Positions 43,532 through 53,122 are shown, numbered from the stretch's first letter. The stretch: 64,000 bases of DNA from Chitinophaga terrae (ex Kim and Jung 2007) (GCF_900107795.1 NZ_FNRL01000017.1:79939-143938), one strand, 5' to 3'. The notes: generated from the letters alone by a model not told the origin. Numbers and translations are program-made.

Positions 43532-43601
43532 AACGCAAAGATCGTGAAGTTTAGCTAATTAGCACAATTGTGCCGCTAGCATGACTTACAATCTTTGCGT
43601 T
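43532..43601. repeat. Nested palindromes between adk and obgE
   Basis: AACGCAAAGAT (43532-43542) is repeated inverted as ATCTTTGCGTT (43591-43601). Between them lie GCTAATTAGC (43554-43563), GCACAATTGTGC (43562-43573) and GCTAGC (43575-43580). The block separates two genes on the same strand, so it could be a terminator/anti-terminator structure or a set of binding sites. Confidence 0.6.
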
Positions 43602-43619
43602 GATATAAGTTTAGGTAAA

Positions 43620-44207
43620 TTATACTGTCTGGCCTATTAATTCGTCCAGTTCGTTGGACAACAGGTCAAATACTTCAGCTTCAGTACCGTCGCCTTTAAT
43701 TTTCTTGAATTTGCCAAATTTTGCATAGTGATCAGCAACCGGCGCTGTTTTGTTGTGGTATTCCACGATCCTGGCTTTTACCACTTCTTCAGAAGCGTCG
43801 TCAGGTCTGCCGGAAGTTAAACCCCTGTTCAGCAGGCGTTTAATTAATGCATCTTCAGGTACTTCAAGGGATAAAACACTTGAAATAGCCGTTTTCTTCA
43901 ATGCCAGCAATTTATCTAGCGCCTCTGCCTGGGCAGTGGTACGAGGAAAACCGTCAAATATAAAACCACGTGCATTTGGATTAGCATCCAGTTTGGAGCT
44001 GATCATTCCAATCACCACTTCATCGGGTACCAGGTGACCCTGGTCCATGAATTTCTTCGCTTCCATACCTAACGGAGTCTTTTCACTGATCTCGCTGCGC
44101 AACAGGTCGCCTGTCGACAGGTGGATAAGTCCGTATTTCTGGATAATATTAGCACTTTGTGTACCCTTGCCACTACCGGGAGGGCCAAATAAAATGAGAT
44201 TGACCAT
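43620..44207 (-). CDS. adk: Adenylate kinase, short type
   Basis: A 195-residue adenylate kinase that converts ATP + AMP to two ADP. The P-loop is GPPGSGKGTQ (about residues 8-17), the AMP site is STGDLLR, and GFPRTTAQA and RLLNRGLTSGRPDD form the nucleotide-closing region. The LID is short and lacks a zinc-binding Cys set. The start ATG at 44207 follows an exact -7 element by about 33 bases. Confidence 0.96.
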   Translation of the reverse strand: MVNLILFGPPGSGKGTQSANIIQKYGLIHLSTGDLLRSEISEKTPLGMEAKKFMDQGHLVPDEVVIGMISSKLDANPNARGFIFDGFPRTTAQAEALDKLLALKKTAISSVLSLEVPEDALIKRLLNRGLTSGRPDDASEEVVKARIVEYHNKTAPVADHYAKFGKFKKIKGDGTEAEVFDLLSNELDELIGQTV

Positions 44208-44239
44208 GTTTTATTAAATCTACTTTACTCGCAAGATTG

Positions 44240-44247
44240 CAAATATA
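44240..44247 (-). promoter_or_regulatory. -7 element for adk
   Basis: The minus strand reads TATATTTG followed by CAAT, an exact match to TAnnTTTG, 33 bases before the adk start codon. Confidence 0.5.
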
Positions 44248-44487
44248 ATAAACAATTGAATGTATTGGTAATTAAAAATACAATTGATTGAATCGTATGA
44301 AATTATTCCCTTGAAATGATAAAGATCATTCAAATATTTACCAGAATCAATAAATTATCTTTAACGAGTATTTCTAATTTACTGAATTAGTTCGACTCTC
44401 CTGCTATTATATATTATTTATTAATAATTCGTTGATATTCATAGCCACTATACTGGTTTTCCGCCTGATTATTTGTAAGTTTATGAC

Positions 44488-47469
44488 ATGAGGAAACAAT
44501 TATTGGTTGCTGGACTAACAGGTTTAATGCTTGTTGGAAGCGCGTTTTCGCTTCCATCAAAACTTGATAAAGAAAAGAAAGGAAAAAAGGCTAAACAATC
44601 GGCCTCCATGTTGCCACAAGACAAAGCTTCTCAATGGGTCGACAGTGTCTTTAACTCCCTGACCCAGGAAGAAAGGATCGCCCAGTTAATTATGATCAGG
44701 GCGCATTCCAACCTCGGACAGGATCATATCAATGCAGTTATAAAGGATATCCGGGATAATAAAGTAGGAGGGGTTATATTCTTCCAGGGCGGACCTGTAA
44801 GACAAGCCAATCTTACCAACTATTATCAATCCATCTCCAAAGTGCCGCTGTTGGTAGCGATAGATGGAGAGTGGGGACTGGGAATGCGGCTGGACAGCGT
44901 TATATCGCTGCCCCGCAATATGATGATAGGAGCCGTACAGGATACCGGTTTAGCTTATGAAGCCGGGAAACTGATAGGAGAACAGTGCAAGCGGATGGGC
45001 ATCCACATCGATTTCGCCCCGGATATGGATATAAACAACAACCCGGCAAACCCTGTGATCAACGACCGCTCTTTCGGTGAGAACAAATACCAGGTAGCCC
45101 GTATGGGAGTTGCCACGATCAAGGGAATGCAGGATGCGGGCATCATGGCCTGCGCCAAACATTTCCCGGGGCATGGCGATACCAATGTAGACTCCCATTT
45201 CGATCTTCCTTCTATCAATAAAACAAGACAACAGTTAGACAGCCTGGAACTCTATCCCTTCAGGGAGGCCGTCAAAGCAGGCGTAGGTTCTGTCATGATC
45301 GGCCACCTGTATATTCCGGCTATCGATAAAAAGCCCAATACGCCTACCTCCATCTCCTACAAAGCTGTAACAGAACTGCTGAAACAAGAAATGGGATTCA
45401 AGGGGCTGATAGTCACAGATGCGCTTGAAATGAAAGGTATTGCAAAGTTCTACTCAAAAGGTCAGGAATCCTTACAGTCGTTGCTGGCAGGAAATGACCT
45501 GATGATATTGCCCTCTACATCTGCCGGCAGCGTAGACGCTATAAAGAAAGCCATCAAGGCAGGGAGGATCAGCCAGCAGGAAGTAGACGCGCGGGTGAAG
45601 AAAGTATTGATGGCTAAATACCAGTTGGGTCTTTCTCAACCACAGCATATCGAAACTGCGAACCTGGTTGAGGACCTGAATGCAAAAACAGACAGCCTTC
45701 GTCGCAAGATCGCGGAAAAGGCCATCACCCTTGTAAAAAATGATAAAGACCTGATCCCGTTTTCGCCTGCTATGACCCAGCAGAAACTGGCAGTGATAGC
45801 AGTAGGAGCCGACGCAAACAATACTTTTTTACAGTCGGTAAAAGAATACAAGCCAGGTACAGATGTGTTCATCTTTACCGCCAGGCAGTCGGTAGACCAG
45901 ATTGCGCCAATTGCTTCAAGGATCCAGCGCGATTACAAAGCTGTTATCATCAGTTTGCATAATTACAGCCGGCGTCCTGCAAATAACTTCGGCCTTTCCT
46001 TAGCGCAACGGTTGCTCATTAAACAGTTGCAGGCAGAATTGCCTTCTGCCACCGTTGTATTCGGAAACCCATACGCACTGCAGTATTTCTGCGATGCGCC
46101 GAATATAATTGCAGCGTATGAAGATGACAGTACCACCCAGAGAGTGGCCGCCGATATATTGTTCGGTAAACTCGGGCCTTCAGGAAAACTTCCTGTTACC
46201 GTTTGTCCTGGCATGAAAGAAGGTACCGGGATCACTTATAAAGTGAACCAGTATACTGTTTTGCCTGCTGCATCTCCCGCTGCTGTAGGAATGAATGAAC
46301 AGGCATTGCTGAAAATTGATGCAATAGCGAATGAAATGATCAGCAGGGGCGCAGCACCCGGGGCCCAGGTAGTGGCGTTAAAAGACGGGAAGGTTGTTTA
46401 TAACCGGTGCTTCGGGCATTTCGAATATAACAAGGCAGAACCGGTTACCCCACAGTCAATTTACGATGTAGCCTCGGTAACCAAAGTTTGCGCTACAACG
46501 CTTGCCGTGATGCGGTTGTATGACGAGGGAAAGATCAACCTGGATGCTACGCTCGGCGTTTATCTTACAATGGTTTTAGGAACAGACAAAGCGGGATTAA
46601 GGATCAGGGATATACTCCTGCACCAGGCGGGACTTGTGGCTTTTATCCCGTTTTATAAAGAAACCCTGCTGCCTGACGGATCTCCCGACCCTAACCTGTA
46701 CCGTAGATCTCCGGATGCTACGCATAGCGTAAGGGTAGCGGAGCAGTTGTACCTGGAAAATGAGTATGTTGATAGTATTTGGAGAGAGATTGTTGACAGC
46801 AAACTAAATCCCCGTGCGGGGTATATATACAGCGATAACGATTTTCTTTTTCTTGGAAAAATCGTAGAGCAGCTGACAGGAAAAAAACTGAATGATTATG
46901 TAAGGGAAACTTTCTATGAGCCGCTTGGACTGGCAACAACAGGTTTCAGGCCCAGGGAGAGATTTCCATTGTCGAGGATCGCGCCAACAGAATATGAGCA
47001 GAATTTCCGCCAGCAGCAGCTGAGAGGCGATGTGCATGATCCCGGCGCCGCTATGTTGGGCGGAGTTGCGGGGCATGCAGGGTTGTTTTCCAGTGCGCAC
47101 GACCTGGCTGTAATTATGCAGATGCTGATCAATTATGGCAGTTTCAACGGCGTACAGTATATCAAGCCGGAAACAGTCAGGTTATTTACTGCCTATGGAA
47201 GTTCGATCAGCCGGCGGGGATTGGGTTTCGACAAACCCGAAAAGAATAATAATACCCGCTCGGAGCCTTACCCGGCAAAATACGCTTCATCAGCTACTTT
47301 CGGGCATACAGGATACACGGGTACCTGTGTATGGGCAGACCCGGAAAGCAAACTGGTATTTGTTTTCATGAGTAACCGGGTATATCCCAGCGGTGGAACC
47401 AATACAAGAATATCTGCGTTGCGTATCAGGGAAAAAATGCTGGATGCATTATACCAGGCAATTATGTAG
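44488..47469 (+). CDS. NagZ-type GH3 beta-N-acetylglucosaminidase fused to a serine beta-lactamase-like domain
   Basis: A 993-residue exported fusion protein with a signal peptide (to about residue 22). Residues about 50-400 are a glycoside hydrolase family 3 NagZ-like barrel: KHFPGHGDT at 224-232 with the His-Asp dyad and the nucleophile Asp311 in VTDALEM. A GH3 C-terminal domain follows. From about residue 610 there is a class C beta-lactamase/PBP-like domain with SVTK (Ser663-Lys666), YSDN (781-784) and HTG (940-942). Together they may trim muropeptides in the periplasm. The same fusion is known across Bacteroidota; which peptidoglycan bond the second domain cuts is not known. Confidence 0.9.
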   Translation: MRKQLLVAGLTGLMLVGSAFSLPSKLDKEKKGKKAKQSASMLPQDKASQWVDSVFNSLTQEERIAQLIMIRAHSNLGQDHINAVIKDIRDNKVGGVIFFQGGPVRQANLTNYYQSISKVPLLVAIDGEWGLGMRLDSVISLPRNMMIGAVQDTGLAYEAGKLIGEQCKRMGIHIDFAPDMDINNNPANPVINDRSFGENKYQVARMGVATIKGMQDAGIMACAKHFPGHGDTNVDSHFDLPSINKTRQQLDSLELYPFREAVKAGVGSVMIGHLYIPAIDKKPNTPTSISYKAVTELLKQEMGFKGLIVTDALEMKGIAKFYSKGQESLQSLLAGNDLMILPSTSAGSVDAIKKAIKAGRISQQEVDARVKKVLMAKYQLGLSQPQHIETANLVEDLNAKTDSLRRKIAEKAITLVKNDKDLIPFSPAMTQQKLAVIAVGADANNTFLQSVKEYKPGTDVFIFTARQSVDQIAPIASRIQRDYKAVIISLHNYSRRPANNFGLSLAQRLLIKQLQAELPSATVVFGNPYALQYFCDAPNIIAAYEDDSTTQRVAADILFGKLGPSGKLPVTVCPGMKEGTGITYKVNQYTVLPAASPAAVGMNEQALLKIDAIANEMISRGAAPGAQVVALKDGKVVYNRCFGHFEYNKAEPVTPQSIYDVASVTKVCATTLAVMRLYDEGKINLDATLGVYLTMVLGTDKAGLRIRDILLHQAGLVAFIPFYKETLLPDGSPDPNLYRRSPDATHSVRVAEQLYLENEYVDSIWREIVDSKLNPRAGYIYSDNDFLFLGKIVEQLTGKKLNDYVRETFYEPLGLATTGFRPRERFPLSRIAPTEYEQNFRQQQLRGDVHDPGAAMLGGVAGHAGLFSSAHDLAVIMQMLINYGSFNGVQYIKPETVRLFTAYGSSISRRGLGFDKPEKNNNTRSEPYPAKYASSATFGHTGYTGTCVWADPESKLVFVFMSNRVYPSGGTNTRISALRIREKMLDALYQAIM

Positions 47470-47490
47470 ATTGTCAATAATATTAGAGCC

Positions 47491-47525
47491 AAAGCCAATC
47501 TGTTTATGCAGGTTGGCTTTTTGAT
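47491..47525 (+). terminator. Terminator of the NagZ fusion gene
   Basis: AAAGCCAATCTG (47491-47502) pairs with CAGGTTGGCTTT (47509-47520), one mismatch, 6-base loop, followed by TTG-ATT. Confidence 0.8.
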
Positions 47526-47608
47526 TATTGTTAACGAGCGTTAAATACGCTTACCGGGCGCTACTTTGGCATCCTTTTGGAATTTTAGAGGGTATAAACT
47601 TCAAGGAT

Positions 47609-48085
47609 ATGAAAAAGACTACATTTTTACTAGGGGTGCTGTTATTGTTTGGATGGTCTGTCAATCAGAGTTTTGCACAGGTAAGCGTTAATATAAACAT
47701 TGGTAGCCAGCCGGCCTGGGGACCTGTTGGTTACGATTATGCACAGTATTATTACATGCCGGATATTGATGCCTATTACAGCATTCCAAAACGACAATTT
47801 ATTTACCTGGACGGAGGCAGATGGGTGTTTGCAAGATCTCTTCCTTCGCACTATCATTACGACCTGGACAGGGGATATAAAGTAGTGATCAACGATCGTG
47901 ACCCCTGGTTACGGAACGATGTGTACCGGGTTAAGTATAGTAATTACAAAGGATGGTACGGAAAACAAACTATCATCAGGGATAGCAGGGATCCAAAGTA
48001 CAAGAAGCATTACAACAATGGACGGGGCAATAAAAACGGCCACTATAAAGGAAATAAAGGGAACGGACATAAACATCATGACTAA
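47609..48085 (+). CDS. Secreted basic protein, 158 residues, Asn/Gly/His/Lys-rich tail
   Basis: The frame is open to 47528, but the ATG at 47609 gives a clear signal peptide (MKKTTFLLGVLLLFGW... ending in SFAQ) and is chosen. The mature protein has a tyrosine-rich central part (YDYAQYYYMPDIDAYYSIPKR, YLDGGRWVFA) and ends in a positively charged tail (GNKNGHYKGNKGNGHKHHD-like). Similar small exported proteins occur in Bacteroidota without a known role. A perfect palindromic terminator follows at the stop codon. Confidence 0.8.
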   Translation: MKKTTFLLGVLLLFGWSVNQSFAQVSVNINIGSQPAWGPVGYDYAQYYYMPDIDAYYSIPKRQFIYLDGGRWVFARSLPSHYHYDLDRGYKVVINDRDPWLRNDVYRVKYSNYKGWYGKQTIIRDSRDPKYKKHYNNGRGNKNGHYKGNKGNGHKHHD

Positions 48086-48117
48086 AAAAAAGGACGATCA
48101 GCTGATCGTCCTTTTTT
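48086..48117. terminator. Perfect 32-bp palindromic bidirectional terminator
   Basis: Bases 48086-48117 are a loopless perfect palindrome with a GGACGATCAG half-arm flanked by A6 and T6. It starts one base after the stop codon of the preceding gene and serves the converging secreted-protein gene as well. Confidence 0.9.
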
Positions 48118-48124
48118 AGTTTTA

Positions 48125-48565
48125 TTAGTTTACTGAAACATTCCTGTTAACCTGGGTTTGAGTGGTGATGGAGAGTGATTTTTCCATCATGATGTTTTTA
48201 CCATTCCTGATCTCAAAAACATAATCGCCATCTTCCAGAGATTGAAGGTTATATCTTCCTTCGAATTTTACAGTAGCTGGCAGCGCTTCTCTATGGAGTG
48301 TATTATTGAATTTATCTTTGATATAAAGAGCAAGTCTTTCGTTTCCCGGGTTCTCCACTAATAATTGAAACAATAACTGGTCTTGTTTCAATTGTTTGAT
48401 CTGAGCATTGAACGATTTCGCAGGAGGATTGGCTATTGATTCATTTTTAGCAGTCAATAAAGCGAAGGTCGTTGATTGTGCAGACGCACAAACCTGGAAA
48501 AATATTAAAGAAACAAATGTAAATACAACAACTTTGGGCGCTAAAACAAAACGTAAAGGTTTCAT
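48125..48565 (-). CDS. Small secreted beta-sandwich-like protein, 146 residues
   Basis: A signal peptide ends in CASAQ near residue 30. The mature part is beta-rich with LFQLLVENPGNERLALYIKDKFNN and LEDGDYVFEIRNGKNIMMEKSLSI, which resembles the immunoglobulin-like end segments of Bacteroidota secreted proteins. No Cys-based or catalytic motif is seen. Function unknown. Confidence 0.78.
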   Translation of the reverse strand: MKPLRFVLAPKVVVFTFVSLIFFQVCASAQSTTFALLTAKNESIANPPAKSFNAQIKQLKQDQLLFQLLVENPGNERLALYIKDKFNNTLHREALPATVKFEGRYNLQSLEDGDYVFEIRNGKNIMMEKSLSITTQTQVNRNVSVN

Positions 48566-48722
48566 GATTTAATTTTTTAAATGTTTCGTCATTTTTAAAA
48601 TCGCGGGCCGTATTAGCTAATACAATGGTGCTTTTTTTTCTGACACAAAATTCCGCCTGCAGAATTAACAGAACATTACGCATTTGTTAAAATAATGTGA
48701 GTATTTGTCGGCTTTCATTCCC

Positions 48723-48730
48723 TATTTTTG
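48723..48730 (+). promoter_or_regulatory. -7 element immediately upstream of ctaA
   Basis: TATTTTTG followed by CAGC is an exact -7 match, only 8 bases before the ctaA ATG, with TTTG at 48704-48707. If used, the mRNA would be nearly leaderless. Confidence 0.45.
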
Positions 48731-48738
48731 CAGCGTTT

Positions 48739-49830
48739 ATGAAAGCATTAGAATTCAACATAGCAGAAGATTATATAGAGAGAAAAAGCAACCGGCCGGT
48801 GGCCATCTGGTTGTATATCGGGGTTGGCATGCTGATCGTTCAGGTGCTATTGGGCGGTATTACGCGTCTGACAGGTTCGGGGCTCTCAATCACCGAATGG
48901 CAGCCTTTGTTGGGAGCTTTCCCGCCAATGAACCAGGCGGCCTGGGAAAAGGCTTTTGAGGGATATAAACAAATAGCGCAATATAAATACCTTAATAACC
49001 ATTTTACTTTATCAGACTTTAAAGCCATTTATTTTTGGGAATGGCTGCACCGTGACTGGGCAAGGTTAATGGGCGTAGTTTTTATAGTGCCTTTTATCTG
49101 GTTCCTGGTTAAAAAGAAACTGAATGCGAGTATGATCAACCCTATGATCATTTTGTTTGTTCTTGGAGGCTTGCAGGGATTGATAGGATGGATCATGGTG
49201 GCGAGCGGATTAAACGACGAGAACCTGTATGTAAGTCATATCCGTTTGGCTATTCACTTTATCTCTGCATTGGTGTTGCTCTGTTATGTTTTCTGGTTTG
49301 CATTGAAATTAAGCGTTCCGAAAACCGAAATCCTGGCAGTACCAGGCCTGAAAAAGCTTAATCTTTGGTTACTTGGCATATTGGTGATACAGCTTATTTA
49401 CGGCGCTTTTATGGCGGGTTTGCATGCGGCGTTGGCTGCCAGCACCTGGCCGGATATCAACGGTTCATGGGTGCCGGGAGGTATGTTCGCCCAGCAGGGA
49501 TTCTTTACAGATATCTTCCATAATCAAATCGCCATCCAGTTTATACACCGTGGGCTGGCTTATATTATTACCATCCTGGTAGCTATCTGGTGGTGGAAAT
49601 CCAGCCAGACGCCTGCAGAAAGCCTGTTGCACAAAACGCGCTATCTTCCGTTACTGCTGGTATTATTACAGGTTTTGCTGGGAGTGCTCACATTGCTGAA
49701 CAGCCAGATCAGGATACCTATTTCTTACGCCATATTACACCAGGCAGTTGGTATGCTGTTGCTCTTGTCTCTGATCTGGACCTATTTTCTGACCAACCAA
49801 AGCGCTAAAAGTCCTGCACTGAATTCATAA
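48739..49830 (+). CDS. ctaA: Heme A synthase, COX15/CtaA family
   Basis: A 363-residue membrane protein with eight helices. It oxidises the C8 methyl of heme O to make heme A for cytochrome oxidase. Conserved features are GGITRLTGSGLSITEWQP, the EWLHRDWARLMG histidine loop, SHIRLAIHF, and HNQIAIQFIHRGLAY, giving the His pairs that bind heme. The frame is open to 48697, but that part contains the promoter-like element; the ATG at 48739 is taken. Oxidase assembly genes are not nearby. Confidence 0.94.
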   Translation: MKALEFNIAEDYIERKSNRPVAIWLYIGVGMLIVQVLLGGITRLTGSGLSITEWQPLLGAFPPMNQAAWEKAFEGYKQIAQYKYLNNHFTLSDFKAIYFWEWLHRDWARLMGVVFIVPFIWFLVKKKLNASMINPMIILFVLGGLQGLIGWIMVASGLNDENLYVSHIRLAIHFISALVLLCYVFWFALKLSVPKTEILAVPGLKKLNLWLLGILVIQLIYGAFMAGLHAALAASTWPDINGSWVPGGMFAQQGFFTDIFHNQIAIQFIHRGLAYIITILVAIWWWKSSQTPAESLLHKTRYLPLLLVLLQVLLGVLTLLNSQIRIPISYAILHQAVGMLLLLSLIWTYFLTNQSAKSPALNS

Positions 49831-49872
49831 TTCGTAATTTTTTCCGTAGGTTTATTTGTAATAATTGGTCTG

Positions 49873-52143
49873 ATGAAGGTGAAGTTATTACTTATAAAAA
49901 CTTACTATTCTTTCCCTATACAGCTGCTGCTGCTTCATTTCAGGAAGTACCAGGTATTGCTTGTTTTCTGGATCATACTTTTCAGTACTATCAATGGTGG
50001 TTTTGCTAAAGTATTCGGAGGCGATGCGCTGTTCCTGGCGCCGGAGTACCTGGGAAAGGTGAACTTCTACAGTACCACGCTTCTCGGGCTGGCCACAGGT
50101 ATGTTTATAATGAGCTGGCAGATAACCACGTTTATCCTGCATACAGGCCGTTTTAAATTTTTGGCAACAACTGCACAACCCTTTTTCAAATATTGCCTTA
50201 ATAACTCCATAATCCCGATATTATTCACAATAAGCATACTTTATAAAGGGTGGGAGTATCAGCGTTATGAGCAATTAAACACTGTTCCTGATACCTTGCT
50301 GCTGGCCGAAGGGTTTATTTGCGGAGTTTTGCTGGTCTTCTTTTTCTGTTTCTTCTATTTTTTCAACGCAGACAGGAACATCGGGCGACGCCTGGAAAAG
50401 CGTTTCGGCAACCCGCGCAACTTCCTCAAAACAATTTTAAAACCCACACAGGAGCCCGACGAAAATGCCTTGCCGGTACACAATTACTTCTCTTCTCCCT
50501 GGAAGATCCGGAGAGCCAGGAATGTGGATCACTACAATAAACACTATCTCGATAATATCCTTAAACAACATCACTTTGCGGCCATCATTACCGTAGGGTG
50601 CGCACTGGTATTTCTTGTTATCCTGGCTTATATGATGGATTACCGGGTATGCAGGATCCCGGCAGGGGCCAGTGTGCTCATATTCTTTGCCTTCCTGATA
50701 GGGGTGGCAGGGGCGTATTCCTATATGCTGCAAACCTGGTCAATCCCCATATTGCTGGTGATCTTATTTGGAATGAACTGGATGGTGGAACATGACTGGC
50801 TGGATAACAGGAATAAAGCCTACGGGCTTAATTACAGGGCAAAAAGCCAAAGGCCTGAATACAGTGTGAACGCCTTGCAGCAGTTCTTTACCAAGGAACG
50901 TGCAGAAGCAGATAGGGAATCGACCCTGGAGATATTGAAACGTTGGCGTAAGAAGTTCCCCGCCAACGAAAAGCCGCCATTGATCGTTTTAAATTTCAGT
51001 GGAGGAGGCAGCAGGTCTGCTACCTGGACGGTCAATGTTTTGCAACGGCTGGATAGCCTGCTGGATGGGAATTTAATGAACCATACAGTGCTGATGACGG
51101 GCGCTTCGGGCGGAATGCTGGGAGCAAGCTACTTCCGGGAGTTGTATTATGAACAACAACAGGGGAAGCCAATAAGGCTTACGGATGTTAAATATGCGGA
51201 TAAGATCTCGCAGGACTTGCTGAATTCTGTCTTTACAGCCATGGCGGTTAACGATTTTATTACACCCTGGAGAAGTTTTGTGCTGGATAAGAACAGGTAT
51301 GCCAAAGACAGGGGATATGCCTTTGAGATGCAGTTGAATGAGCATACAGACAGTGTTTTAAACAAAAAACTGAAAGATTATTATTTGCCGGAAAAGACGG
51401 CGGAGATCCCCATGCTGATCTGGAATGCGACGATCAATGCCGATGGCCGGCGACTAATGATCTCCCCGCAGGGCATTAGCTACCTGTGCGCCCCCGAATA
51501 CCTGTATCCAACGCGCCAGGTGAGGGATATAGACGGGGTGGATTTCGGACAGTATTTTGCTGCGCAGGATGCCATGAACCTCCGTATTACCAGCGCTATC
51601 CGCATGTGCGCCACTTTCCCTTATGTACTGCCAAATACCTTTTTGCCCAGCAACCCGATCGTTGATGTAATGGATGCCGGCATCCGCGATAATTTCGGAC
51701 AACAAACCACATTGCGTTACCTGTATACATTCAGCAAATGGATCAATGAAAATACCAGCGAGGTAGTGTATATCCAGGTGCGCGATACAAGGAAGAACGA
51801 TATCAGTCCCATTAAAAAACAAAAAGACCTGAGCGACCTGCTGTTTGAGCCCTTGTTCACTATGCAACAGCATTGGAGCGCTATGCAGGACTTCGACCAG
51901 GATGACCTGATCAACTACATGGAGGGGTATTTCCCCAATAAATTTCACCGGATCATTTTCCAATATGTTCCACAGAAACAGGATAAGGCAGCCGCATTAT
52001 CCTGGCATCTTACCTCCCGCGAAAAGATGGATATAGCGACGGCCCTGGATAACCCGGCCAACCAAAGCGCGTTCGATTACGTTGTTAAGCTGTTGAAAAG
52101 AGGCGCCGCTGTTACCGGAGGAAATCCAGCAAAGGAGCGATAA
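49873..52143 (+). CDS. Patatin-like phospholipase with N-terminal membrane domain
   Basis: A 756-residue protein. The first ~310 residues contain about six or seven membrane helices. The patatin domain follows: oxyanion loop GGGSR at 377-381, nucleophile Ser412 in GASGG, and catalytic Asp601 in MDAGIRDNFG. This Ser-Asp dyad hydrolyses acyl chains from phospholipids. Association with the membrane suggests an intracellular active site near the inner membrane, but topology is uncertain. The 3' end overlaps the converging alpha/beta hydrolase gene by 32 bases. Confidence 0.88.
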   Translation: MKVKLLLIKTYYSFPIQLLLLHFRKYQVLLVFWIILFSTINGGFAKVFGGDALFLAPEYLGKVNFYSTTLLGLATGMFIMSWQITTFILHTGRFKFLATTAQPFFKYCLNNSIIPILFTISILYKGWEYQRYEQLNTVPDTLLLAEGFICGVLLVFFFCFFYFFNADRNIGRRLEKRFGNPRNFLKTILKPTQEPDENALPVHNYFSSPWKIRRARNVDHYNKHYLDNILKQHHFAAIITVGCALVFLVILAYMMDYRVCRIPAGASVLIFFAFLIGVAGAYSYMLQTWSIPILLVILFGMNWMVEHDWLDNRNKAYGLNYRAKSQRPEYSVNALQQFFTKERAEADRESTLEILKRWRKKFPANEKPPLIVLNFSGGGSRSATWTVNVLQRLDSLLDGNLMNHTVLMTGASGGMLGASYFRELYYEQQQGKPIRLTDVKYADKISQDLLNSVFTAMAVNDFITPWRSFVLDKNRYAKDRGYAFEMQLNEHTDSVLNKKLKDYYLPEKTAEIPMLIWNATINADGRRLMISPQGISYLCAPEYLYPTRQVRDIDGVDFGQYFAAQDAMNLRITSAIRMCATFPYVLPNTFLPSNPIVDVMDAGIRDNFGQQTTLRYLYTFSKWINENTSEVVYIQVRDTRKNDISPIKKQKDLSDLLFEPLFTMQQHWSAMQDFDQDDLINYMEGYFPNKFHRIIFQYVPQKQDKAAALSWHLTSREKMDIATALDNPANQSAFDYVVKLLKRGAAVTGGNPAKER

Positions 52144-53107
52144 ACTTCGGATAAGCTTCGATATGGGGGAGGTGACCAACACCTTCGATAGGAACGAGCG
52201 TGGCATGATGAATGGCTTTAGCTGCGTTTTCCCCAAGTTGAGGGTAATTACCCAGGGTGCTTCTGATATTTTCCGGAACGCTGGCTTTGCCGAGCGCTGT
52301 GCGGTCGCGTTGTCCTATGATCAGCAGGGTAGGCATTTTCAGGTTGGGAAATTCGTATAGCACCGGCTGGGTGAAGATCATATCATATGTTAAGGCAGAA
52401 TTCCATGCGACTACGTTATAATCGGGGCTTCCGATCCAGCTTGCCTGGAGCTTTGCCCATTTATCGTAGCTGGCTGTCCATTTGCCTGCATAGTAGCTAT
52501 CCATCATGTATTGCTTGATCTTCGCGTAGCTTTGCTGCAGCTCTCCTTTATACCACTGGTCTACAGACTGGTATGGAACAACGGTTTTCCAGTCTTCGAG
52601 GCCGATTGGATTTTCAAGGATCAGTTTTTCGGTAACATCGGGGTACATTAAAGCGAACCTTGTAGCCAGCATTCCACCCATTGAATGGCCAAGGATGGCT
52701 GTTTTCTTAATGCCGAGCGTATCTAACAGGGCTTTGGTGTTTTGTGCCAGTTGCTGGAAAGAATATTGGAATGTTTTGGGTTTTGACGATTTGCCAAACC
52801 CTATCTGGTCGGGGATGATCACACGGTAGCCGTTATTGCTGAGATCGGCGGCTGTGCTGTCCCAGTAGGCGCCGGAGAAGTTTTTTCCATGCAGCAGTAC
52901 AATGGTTTTGCCGTTGGGTTTGGAGGGTTGGACGTCCATATATGCCATTTTAAGTTGCTGGCCCTGGATATGAAGAGGCAGGAAATGAACAGGGTAGGGG
53001 TATTTATAATTTGTCAGATAAATATCTTGTACGGGTATTTCCTGGGCTAAAACGTTCGCAGAGATCATCAGGAGCATTGCTAACAGCCTGAATGTGAGTT
53101 TTTTCAT
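52112..53107 (-). CDS. Alpha/beta hydrolase, exported
   Basis: A 331-residue alpha/beta hydrolase with a signal peptide ending in VLAQ. The oxyanion region is LLHGKNFSGAYW, the nucleophile elbow is GHSMGG, the acid lies in IIGQRDRTA, and the His in GVGHLPH. It acts in the periplasm or outside the cell on an unknown ester or related substrate. A strong 8-bp inverted repeat lies just upstream. Confidence 0.9.
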   Translation of the reverse strand: MKKLTFRLLAMLLMISANVLAQEIPVQDIYLTNYKYPYPVHFLPLHIQGQQLKMAYMDVQPSKPNGKTIVLLHGKNFSGAYWDSTAADLSNNGYRVIIPDQIGFGKSSKPKTFQYSFQQLAQNTKALLDTLGIKKTAILGHSMGGMLATRFALMYPDVTEKLILENPIGLEDWKTVVPYQSVDQWYKGELQQSYAKIKQYMMDSYYAGKWTASYDKWAKLQASWIGSPDYNVVAWNSALTYDMIFTQPVLYEFPNLKMPTLLIIGQRDRTALGKASVPENIRSTLGNYPQLGENAAKAIHHATLVPIEGVGHLPHIEAYPKFIAPLLDFLR

Positions 53108-53122
53108 GAGTATGCTGTTTGA

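Noticed and set aside
47528..47608. Upstream extension of the 158-residue secreted protein
   Set aside because: The ATG at 47609 starts a textbook signal peptide; the extra 27 residues would block export.
49826..49846. Second copy of the AATTCGTAATTTTT element after ctaA as a terminator
   Set aside because: It resembles the 3' arm of the terminator at 31834-31897, but no pairing 5' arm is present, so termination is not supported.
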